A DNA stretch of 64,000 nt from Candidatus Sumerlaeaceae bacterium (GTDB lineage: Bacteria > Sumerlaeota > Sumerlaeia > Sumerlaeales > Sumerlaeaceae): NCBI GenBank assembly GCA_019695055.1, contig JAIBAT010000150.1, forward strand, positions 99,543-163,542, given 5' to 3'. The notes below the pieces were generated by a model. The model saw nothing but the letters and a program-made list of their open reading frames with translations, had not been told where the DNA came from and did no database searches. Positions 57,663-64,000 of this stretch are shown here, piece after piece. Numbering within the stretch: the stretch's first letter is position 1; every line of letters starts with the position of its first letter. The position numbers and the translations under genes were made by a program.

Positions 57663-58549
57663 TCCCTGTAAAGCTCCCAATCCTCCACCGCGGCGGGATT
57701 AAATGCCGCAAGCATGTTTGCGGCGCCGGCGTCGTTGGCGGTCAGGGTTCCCAGCGCAAAGTTATCCTCCACCGTCCGGAGCAGGTTGTAATGGTTGTAG
57801 TTGTTCGATATGGTGTGGCCCGGCTTGGCAAGGGCCGAAACGGCGACGCAATAGATGACATTCCCGCCGGTGCCATCATCCTCATCAAATGTGACAATGA
57901 TCGCGCCATCCGTATAATACTTGGAGCTTAGCATGTCCTGAAAGAACGTAAATCCACCGCCGGGCTTTAGCCAGGAGTTAAACTGGGCAACCCCGCAGTC
58001 GTGGCCGTCATTGCACATATTCGGTGTGACCATGACCAGCGGCGGCGGATTGGTGCCCATGAGCTCCGAATAAGTCGCCGGGGTGGCACCGTTGAAACTG
58101 CGAATCTTGGCCATGCGGGGCGGATCGCCTGAGATGCTCGTAAATCCGGCAAAAAAATCATGTTTGGCCATATACAATGCGGTGTCCACGCAGGCGGTGG
58201 TCATGCTCTCCTCGTACTCCCGCCAGTCCACACCCTTGGCTTCCAGCAGGTCCACGAGGTTCGTGTTGGTCAGGCTGACGCAACCCACGTTGGCAGTGAC
58301 GGCGAGTGTGCCACAGGCAAAGCCGACGTAATTAGGCTGGGACGGGTGGGTAAGGCCGTGGTAGTTTGAGAATTGCGAATACGAGGCTGCCAGGGCGGCC
58401 AGATAGGGCTGGGCAAGGGTCGCCGTCAGCCCTTTGTTCTCTCCCCACACTATCATGATGTGATTGAGGGGCGCAGCCCCGGAATTACGAAGGCTTGCGC
58501 AAAGGAGGAGGAGTGGCAATATCACGCGCCGCATTAATACGGTTCTCAT
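57659..58549 (-). CDS. Secreted phosphoesterase (PF04185-like), copy 1
   Basis: 296 residues from the ATG at 58549, chosen for its ribosome site AGGGAG; an earlier codon would add 18. The signal peptide is MRTVLMRRVILPLLLLCASLRNSGAA. The phosphoesterase fold of phospholipase C/acid phosphatases shows NHIMIVWGENK (metal-binding), GLTHPSQPNYVGFACG, CNDGHDC and the C-terminal ITVTFDE-like TFDEDDGTGG. Substrates could be phospholipids or phosphate esters. It is followed on the same strand, upstream, by a close paralogue at 58627-59514. Confidence 0.85.
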   Translation of the reverse strand: MRTVLMRRVILPLLLLCASLRNSGAAPLNHIMIVWGENKGLTATLAQPYLAALAASYSQFSNYHGLTHPSQPNYVGFACGTLAVTANVGCVSLTNTNLVDLLEAKGVDWREYEESMTTACVDTALYMAKHDFFAGFTSISGDPPRMAKIRSFNGATPATYSELMGTNPPPLVMVTPNMCNDGHDCGVAQFNSWLKPGGGFTFFQDMLSSKYYTDGAIIVTFDEDDGTGGNVIYCVAVSALAKPGHTISNNYNHYNLLRTVEDNFALGTLTANDAGAANMLAAFNPAAVEDWELYRD

Positions 58550-58626
58550 TTGCTCCCTTATAGTATGGGTCTTTTTGCGCGCGGCGTCATGGGGGTTGGG
58601 CAAACTGCCATTGGCAGCCTATCCAC

Positions 58627-59514
58627 TTAGTGCTTCATGGCAGGTGGCCTGAAGGCCCCGAGCATGTTTGTGGCCGCGGCATCATTTTCCGTCAGGGTGC
58701 CCAGGTCGAAATTGTCCTCCACGGTGCGCAAGAGGCTGTAGTGATTAAACTTCTTCTTAATGATCTGGCCGGGTTTGCTGAGCGAGGAAACGCCCACGCA
58801 ATAGACAATGTTCTCGCCTGGGCCCTCGTTTTCGTCGAACGTGATGAAAATCGCGCCGTCTGTAAAATACTTGGATTTCAGCATGTCCTGAAAGAAGGTA
58901 AATCCGCTGCCCGGGCGAAGCCATGCGTCGAACTGCCCGCCACCGCAATCATGGCCGTCGTTGCACATGTTTGGGGTCACAAGGACCACCGGGGGCGGAT
59001 TCGGCCCCATAAGTTCGGCATAGGTTTCCGGCTTGGCTCCGCTAAAGCCGCGAATTTTTGCAAGGCGCTTCGGGTCTCCGGAAACGCTGGTGAAGCCGGC
59101 AACGAAGTCGTGCTTTGATTTGTAAACCTCGTTGTCCAGGCAGGCGGTGGTCATTCCCTCCTCGTACTCGCGCCAATCCACGCCTTTTGCCTCCAGCAGA
59201 TCCACCAGGTTCTTGTTGGGCAAATTGCCGCACCCGGAATTGCCGAGAATCGCCAACTCCCCGCACGCAAAGGCAATGTAGTTGGGTTGCGAGGGATGAA
59301 TCAGCCCGTGATAATTGGTGAACTGCGTGTAGGAGGTGGCCAAGGCTCCGAGGTAGGGTTGCGCAAGCGTCTTATCGACCGCCTTGTTCTCCCCCCAGAT
59401 AATCATGATGTGATTGAGAGGCCCTGCCGCCCGGCCGCACGTCGCGGCCAGAAGCATGAGTAGCGCGCCGCCCAACCGGCACCAGGAGGCCGGAAAACTC
59501 CACTGTGTGGTCAC
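58627..59514 (-). CDS. Secreted phosphoesterase (PF04185-like), copy 2
   Basis: 295 residues from a GTG at 59514 with AGGA eight bases upstream. It matches copy 1 along its length: NHIMIIWGENK, IHPSQPNYIAFACG, KNLVDLLEAKGVDWREYEEGMTTACLDN, CNDGHDCGGG, TFDENEGPGE and LLRTVEDNF are shared with small changes. The signal peptide and first ~25 residues differ. Tandem duplication is clear; the pair may be expressed together, with copy 2 upstream. The same enzymatic class is proposed. Confidence 0.85.
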   Translation of the reverse strand: MTTQWSFPASWCRLGGALLMLLAATCGRAAGPLNHIMIIWGENKAVDKTLAQPYLGALATSYTQFTNYHGLIHPSQPNYIAFACGELAILGNSGCGNLPNKNLVDLLEAKGVDWREYEEGMTTACLDNEVYKSKHDFVAGFTSVSGDPKRLAKIRGFSGAKPETYAELMGPNPPPVVLVTPNMCNDGHDCGGGQFDAWLRPGSGFTFFQDMLKSKYFTDGAIFITFDENEGPGENIVYCVGVSSLSKPGQIIKKKFNHYSLLRTVEDNFDLGTLTENDAAATNMLGAFRPPAMKH

Positions 59515-59593
59515 GAATATGTCCTGAATCTGCCGAACTGACTACCGGCAAGAGAATGAGCGGGGGGATTTACTGCGATTTCTAATTAGCACA

Positions 59594-59788
59594 CTACGTG
59601 CCGGACTGGGGAATATCGCCGGTCACGCTTGGGGGGATGTTCTGTCGGCGCTGTTCCTGGTTTAGGGTGCGGTAATCATACTGGCGAATCTGCCCCTTCA
59701 CGCCACTGTTGGAGGAACTGCATCCCGGCAGGCAAAGCCCGGTCAATGCAATCAGTGTTGTCATGAACAACATTGCGCCTTTTCTCAT
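59594..59788 (-). CDS. Small lipoprotein
   Basis: 64 residues, ATG at 59788. FMTTLIALTGLCLPGC gives a lipobox with lipidation at Cys23. The mature part is short, polar and without a known domain (QYDYRTLNQEQRRQ). It lies upstream of the two phosphoesterase genes on the same strand, so the three may form a unit. Its function is unknown. Confidence 0.6.
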   Translation of the reverse strand: MRKGAMLFMTTLIALTGLCLPGCSSSNSGVKGQIRQYDYRTLNQEQRRQNIPPSVTGDIPQSGT

Positions 59789-59878
59789 TCCCGCGTAAAT
59801 CTCCCTTAAAGTGGAAACACACTGTATGTGCAGCCCGTAAGGTACACTTGCCGTGCCAGAACCATCAATGGCAAGTCA

Positions 59879-60556
59879 TTATAGGTAGGGCTTCAAACAC
59901 TTGGCCACCCTGACGGCGATATGCTTATATCCCCGCTGATTGGGGTGGGCATGGTCGGCCATCAGCCATGGGAATCCCCAGACCCCGTCCAATAGCAGCG
60001 GCACACAGGGGCAACCTGTCCGCCTCGCCAGGGACCGTGTGGGAGCATCAAGGTCCAATTTGTAGAGCCAGGAACCCCGCAGACCGAGTAGAACGACCAT
60101 CGCGCCCGCCCGCTGCAATTGCCCGATGAGCTCCTCAATATCGCCGATGGTTTCGGCGATGGACCGGCCGCGTATCAAATCATTGCCCCCGAAGCACAGG
60201 AGGACGATTCCCGGATTCAGTGGCAGAATGTCCCTTTCAAGGCGCGCCAGACCATCGCGGGTCGTTTCGCCGCGGACTCCACGATTGATGACCTCGCGCC
60301 CAATGATTTGCGCCAACTGCCCGGGATATCCCAACCCCTCCGGGGCGCCGACGCCCTGGGTCAGGCTGTCGCCGAAGGCAACAACGGCGCGGCCGGATTT
60401 GGCCGCATCGGCATTAACCACCGGGTAATCCGTCGGCTCCTCAAGTTTCGCCCCCCGATATACACCCCGTGCGCGACCGTAAATCTCCAGTGCGAACATG
60501 AAGAGTATCCAGCCTGCCCGCTTTATTGCGCGCCTCAGGGAACCCAACGGGGACAT
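59879..60556 (-). CDS. SGNH/GDSL hydrolase (TesA-like)
   Basis: 225 residues. Block I GDSLTQGVGAPEGLGYP has the catalytic Ser, block II NRGVRGETTRDGL the Gly, block III LLCFGGNDLIRG the Asn, and block V DHAHPNQRGYKHIA the Asp/His pair. This is the set of lysophospholipase/thioesterase L1 (TesA). A hydrophobic N-terminus (AIKRAGWILFMFALEIYG) looks like an anchor. The substrate is probably an acyl ester or thioester. The RdgC gene lies upstream on the same strand, 23 bases away. Confidence 0.92.
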   Translation of the reverse strand: MSPLGSLRRAIKRAGWILFMFALEIYGRARGVYRGAKLEEPTDYPVVNADAAKSGRAVVAFGDSLTQGVGAPEGLGYPGQLAQIIGREVINRGVRGETTRDGLARLERDILPLNPGIVLLCFGGNDLIRGRSIAETIGDIEELIGQLQRAGAMVVLLGLRGSWLYKLDLDAPTRSLARRTGCPCVPLLLDGVWGFPWLMADHAHPNQRGYKHIAVRVAKCLKPYL

Positions 60557-60579
60557 GGGGCCTTCAGGAGGACCTCAGA

Positions 60580-61194
60580 TCAGGCGACAAATGCCGTGGC
60601 TTCTAGGGTGGAAAGGTCTGCGTCCAGCTTCTCCCGCTCGATGAAGTGCTCGGCCCGCGTCGCGACGTTGGCCTCAAACAGCGTCAGCTCAAATGTTTCC
60701 TGAAACAAATCGGCAAACAGGACGGCGGCCTTCTGGGTATGGGAGGAGAAGTAGACCTCCCGGGATTCGTAGTTCCATGCCATTTCGAACAGGGCCGTCT
60801 GGGCGCTGACCGACGCCAGCATCTGCTCCTTCACCATTTCCTTCACCTTGAAGGATTCTTCCCGCGACATTTTCTTTCCGCGGCGTTCCCGAAGCGCAGC
60901 CTTCATGGCCTCGCTGAGGCGGGCCTTGAAAATGGCACTCGACAAATTCTTCCGATCGCGGCGCAGGCCGAGAAGGATGTGCTTTCCGTAGAGCATCTTC
61001 TCGAGGGTCATGTGCGCATCCAGCGGATTGAGGATGTTCACCCATCCCACAGATTCCTCGGGATTGACCTTCGGATTGATTTCCCGAAACGCGAACTTGG
61101 GCAACCTCTGCGCCAGGGTTTCCTGAAAGTTCTTCGGCAGCGTTCCATCCACGCGGAACAGTTTGTAGGTCACCGACCCATTTATGAATCCCAA
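60580..61194 (-). CDS. rdgC: RdgC-like recombination-associated protein
   Basis: 204 residues from a TTG at 61194 that is preceded by AAAGGA. The sequence matches the RdgC family (PF04381), a DNA-encircling ring protein that limits recombination: TYKLFRVDG near the start, VGWVNILNPLD, LLGLRRDRKNLSSAIFKARL and ESREVYFSSHTQKAAVLFADLFQETF. E. coli RdgC is 303 residues, so this is a short version lacking about a third. The gene is followed by the GDSL hydrolase. I am confident about the family, less about the function in this host. Confidence 0.82.
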   Translation of the reverse strand: MGFINGSVTYKLFRVDGTLPKNFQETLAQRLPKFAFREINPKVNPEESVGWVNILNPLDAHMTLEKMLYGKHILLGLRRDRKNLSSAIFKARLSEAMKAALRERRGKKMSREESFKVKEMVKEQMLASVSAQTALFEMAWNYESREVYFSSHTQKAAVLFADLFQETFELTLFEANVATRAEHFIEREKLDADLSTLEATAFVA

Positions 61195-61314
61195 GACAAT
61201 ATCCTTTCAATAGTGGCACAGACACTCTTGTCCGTGCAATTCACGCCTCCAGGCACAACCGATGGTGATTGAATGCAGAAAGAAGCACGGACAGGAGTGT
61301 CCGCACCATGCTCC

Positions 61315-62487
61315 TTACTCTGCGGAAAGCTGCTTGTCGGCGAGAACGAACTTGCCATCCTTCACCACGGCGACCTGGACCGGCTTCCTGCAGTCTCCTT
61401 CGCTGTCAAAGTAGGTCTTGCCCGTCAGGCCATCATACGCTGATGCCACGGAATTGACCGACTTCATGTAATTGTGTATGGCTTCGCGGGAGGCGCCTTT
61501 CTCCTTGATGGCCTTCACAATAAGCATGAGGGCGTCGTAGCTCTGGGCGGCCCAGGCATCGGGCTCCTTGTTGTGCATCTTCTTGAAGTCGTCGTAGAAC
61601 TTCTTCGAGCGCTCGTTCTTCTGGTCAAACAGGTAGGGGCTCGTCACAAAGGTGCCTTCGGCGGCCTTGCCGCCCAGCTCCATGTAGGCGGGCGAGAAAA
61701 CACCATCGCCGCCGATAAGCTGCGTCTTGATGCCCAGTTCCCTGGCCTGCTTGGCAATGACCGCAGCCTGGTTGTAAAGACCGGCAATCAGGATAATTTC
61801 AGGATTTGAGGCACGCACGGTCTCGAGCTGCGAGCGAAAGTCATTGTTGTCCTTCGAGTAGGCGGTCTCGCTCACGATGTCGAGTTTCAGCTCGGCAGCC
61901 TTCTTCTTGTAGCTCTCCTTCAGGCCAGTACCGTAGTCATCGTTGTCGTAAAGAATCGCGACCTTCTTGAGCCCCAGGACCTTTCCGGTGTAGGTGGCAA
62001 GCGACTGCCCCTGAAAATCATCGGTGAAAATGTTCCGGAAGGCGTAATCGCTGTCCTTGGTGACCGTGACGTTTGTGGACGCCGGGGAAAACATGACCAT
62101 CTTTGCCTCGCTGTAGGCACCCTTGCCAGCCAGCGAGCAGGAGCTGTTAAAATGGCCGACAACCGCGAGAACCTTCGGATTGCTCGCAAGACGCGTGGAA
62201 ACCGTCTGAGCGTCGGCAGGGTTCCCGGCATCGTCCTCGACCTTCAGCTCGAGCGGGCGGCCATTGATGCCGCCGGCGGCGTTGATCTCGGCCTTGGCAA
62301 GCGCCACACCCAACCCAATTTGGGTCCCGAATTCGGCGCTGTTACCTGTCATGGGGGCCGCAATCCCAATCACGATGGGGTCGCCCTTGGGCGCAGCTTT
62401 CTCCTGGGCCTGCGAGATGCCCGCCAGCGAGGCAAATGCCCCGAAAGCACAGAAGGCCCGGCTAAATACGTTGGTTTGTACGGTCAT
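61315..62487 (-). CDS. Branched-chain amino-acid-type ABC substrate-binding protein (LivK-like)
   Basis: 390 residues from the ATG at 62487, favoured over the one at 62496 because AGGA lies nine bases before it. The signal peptide ends at AGISQAQ. DPIVIGIAAPMTGNSAEFGTQIGLGVALAKAEINAAGGINGRPLEL is the usual opening of PBP type 1 ligand-binding proteins, followed by VGHFNSSCSLAGKGAYSEAKMVMFSPASTN and a C-terminal hinge ending at LADKQLSAE. The permease and ATPase genes are not adjacent in the visible part. It diverges from the FHA/sigma54 regulator gene. Confidence 0.93.
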   Translation of the reverse strand: MTVQTNVFSRAFCAFGAFASLAGISQAQEKAAPKGDPIVIGIAAPMTGNSAEFGTQIGLGVALAKAEINAAGGINGRPLELKVEDDAGNPADAQTVSTRLASNPKVLAVVGHFNSSCSLAGKGAYSEAKMVMFSPASTNVTVTKDSDYAFRNIFTDDFQGQSLATYTGKVLGLKKVAILYDNDDYGTGLKESYKKKAAELKLDIVSETAYSKDNNDFRSQLETVRASNPEIILIAGLYNQAAVIAKQARELGIKTQLIGGDGVFSPAYMELGGKAAEGTFVTSPYLFDQKNERSKKFYDDFKKMHNKEPDAWAAQSYDALMLIVKAIKEKGASREAIHNYMKSVNSVASAYDGLTGKTYFDSEGDCRKPVQVAVVKDGKFVLADKQLSAE

Positions 62488-62637
62488 GTTTCTCATTCCT
62501 TTCCAAAGTCGGCAAATGGAACACCGCGCAACATTTGCGTGTCAACAGGTGACACCGGTTCAGAAGCACGCCGCAATGAAGGCAATCCTTGCAAGGTGGG
62601 ATTTTCCCCGGTTAGCCATCAGATCACCTTTGGAAAA

Positions 62638-64000
62638 ATGTCATCATTACTTGTCATAAAAGGACCCAATTTAGGGGTTCGCTACGAGATCGGCGACAGG
62701 GCCCGGATTGGCCGGGGCGAGGACACTGACATCCAGGTTGCCGACCCAAACGTCTCAAGGCACCATGCGGAAATTGTCCGAAACCGTATGGCCTACACCA
62801 TCATCGATACCGGGTCAAAGAACGGGGTGCAGGTTAACGGCGAGTGGACGAAGGAAAAGCTCCTTCTGCGCAACGACGAAATTCAGATTGGGAACACGGT
62901 ATTCCTGTTCAACTCCGACCTGAACATTCGCAACGCACGCTTTTCGAACAATAGTGTCTACTTGTACCCTGCAGAAAATGCCACGGTCGAGATTGCCCGC
63001 AAGCAAAGCCAACTGTCAACGCTGACGGGTCCAGACAGACAATCCGTTGACTTTCTACTGCGGTTTTCAGAGCTTTTCGCAGGGGAACCCGCACCCCTTT
63101 CGCAAACAGCCAATCGCCTGATGTCGCAGGTGATGGAATTGCTCCTTGCCGATGGTGCCCTGCTGCTACTACGGGATTCAATCAGCGGGGAAATGTTGCC
63201 GATTGTGGCTCTTCCGCCCGATGTGCCTGCACGCATTAACCGCCAGCTGCTTGCCACCGTGGCCGAGGACAGGAACGCTTTGCTCCTTTCCGAGCGGACC
63301 CCCGATCTGGCGACTGCCGAGCCCGTTAACATGGGCCAACCGCAAGTCTCCCCCAAGCAGGGGGAGCCGGTTGGGACGCTGGCCGATGAAACCAATCCCG
63401 CATGGAATGAGACAACTGGTTCGGCCCAACCGGACAGTCCGGTTTTGGACGAATACGTGGCAAATCCGGCCTACCACTCCACTTTGTGCGCCCCCCTGGT
63501 CCAGGATGACCAAACCATTGGGATCATGCTCGTCGAGAAGAAGTCCAAGGATTTCTTTTCACTGCGCGATTTGGGCCTGCTGCAGGCCGTGGCGCGAATG
63601 GCGACTGGCACACTGCAGGCCGCGCAGGTGCTGGACCGCCTGTCCGGTGCCGAAACGGCAACCGTCGAAGAAAAGATCATTCCGTCGCGCAATACACGGG
63701 TTCAGGAGATCTTTGTGGCAGCTGCGCGCGCGGCCCTGGGGGATTCCCCCATGTTGATTTTGGGCGAGGGGGGAACGGGCAAGGAGGTGCTCGCGCGTCA
63801 CATCCATGAGTCCAGTGGACGGGGCAACGGGCCGTTCATCACGGTAAATTGCGCCGCGGTCCTGCCTGCGCTGATGGACATAGAATTATTTGGGTACGAA
63901 AGAGGCGCTTTTAGCGGTGCAACCAAGACAACCCTCGGGCGCATTGAGAGGGCCGAGGCGGGGACGCTGTTCCTCGACGATATATCCGAGATGGAGTTTG
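62638..64000 (+). CDS. FHA-GAF-sigma54 activator, 3' end cut by window
   Basis: The start at 62638 (TTTGGA upstream) opens a frame that runs off the right edge after 454 codons. Residues ~1-98 are an FHA phosphothreonine-binding domain (YEIGDRARIGRGEDTDIQV, VSRHHAEIV, SKNGVQVNGEW). Residues ~142-325 resemble a GAF domain. From ~351 the sigma54 AAA+ domain starts: Walker A GEGGTGKE (376-383), ELFGYERGAFSGAT with GAFSGA (423-428) in place of GAFTGA, and Walker B GTLFLDD. Such proteins activate sigma54 promoters in response to kinase signalling and a small ligand. The DNA-binding end is outside the window. Confidence 0.93.
   Translation, partial: MSSLLVIKGPNLGVRYEIGDRARIGRGEDTDIQVADPNVSRHHAEIVRNRMAYTIIDTGSKNGVQVNGEWTKEKLLLRNDEIQIGNTVFLFNSDLNIRNARFSNNSVYLYPAENATVEIARKQSQLSTLTGPDRQSVDFLLRFSELFAGEPAPLSQTANRLMSQVMELLLADGALLLLRDSISGEMLPIVALPPDVPARINRQLLATVAEDRNALLLSERTPDLATAEPVNMGQPQVSPKQGEPVGTLADETNPAWNETTGSAQPDSPVLDEYVANPAYHSTLCAPLVQDDQTIGIMLVEKKSKDFFSLRDLGLLQAVARMATGTLQAAQVLDRLSGAETATVEEKIIPSRNTRVQEIFVAAARAALGDSPMLILGEGGTGKEVLARHIHESSGRGNGPFITVNCAAVLPALMDIELFGYERGAFSGATKTTLGRIERAEAGTLFLDDISEMEF

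Overview
The window is a chromosomal piece of a moderately GC-rich, Gram-negative-type bacterium. Lipoproteins with lipoboxes, type II-secretion-style pseudopilins, a BlaI/M56 sensor pair, a Hanks-type kinase, two YfhO-like giant membrane proteins and a GuaB3-type IMP dehydrogenase are the gene mix of the PVC superphylum or of neighbouring uncultured phyla such as Sumerlaeota or Hydrogenedentota. No rRNA or tRNA was recognised, so the phylum is inference. I saw no phage, no intact insertion sequence and no CRISPR array.

Layout. 1-8145: the 3' end of a membrane flippase-like gene, then a minus-strand run hisS - Ser/Thr kinase - gmhA - orphan solute-binding protein - copA with short gaps and one 4-base overlap. 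8146-12400: accessory stretch with a G-rich dispersed repeat, a cold-shock/DUF1294 fusion, an internally duplicated membrane protein, and a graveyard of gene fragments (acetyltransferase tail, decayed nucleotidyltransferase beside its small partner gene) mixed with short-period repeats. 12400-16697: glycogen phosphorylase, an epimerase and a methyltransferase. 17029-23903: a GspK-like minor pseudopilin carrying a lamin-tail-like domain, followed by six tandem prepilin-like genes behind a strong sigma70-type promoter. 24103-29489: GMP synthesis (guaB3, guaA, split by a GxxExxY gene) and ligA. 29498-38591: large polytopic membrane proteins, a 26-residue lysine-rich microprotein, HPr and GlmU. 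38601-41129: gyrA, preceded by a second copy of the dispersed repeat. 41806-48105: a secreted protein with a pseudopilin-like tail, then a BlaI repressor translationally coupled to a 1296-residue M56 membrane protease with repeated periplasmic domains. 48211-57662: SYLF lipoprotein, a secreted surface protein, acetyltransferase, methyltransferase plus histidine kinase, an ABC permease and a second YfhO protein. 57659-62487: tandem phosphoesterase paralogues, a small lipoprotein, an SGNH esterase, RdgC and a LivK-type binding protein. 62638-64000: the start of an FHA-GAF-sigma54 activator cut by the window edge.

The best candidate for an undescribed system is the pseudopilin array at 17029-23903. 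Its C-terminal signature (DPWxxPY, then a Gly/Asp-rich loop) recurs outside the array in the membrane kinase (5197-6744), and more loosely in the secreted protein at 41806-43653. This suggests that the organism uses this extracellular module both in pilus-like fibres and in a sensor. The second candidate is the BlaI/M56 pair, with two matched operator-like dyads and an unusual repeated periplasmic region.
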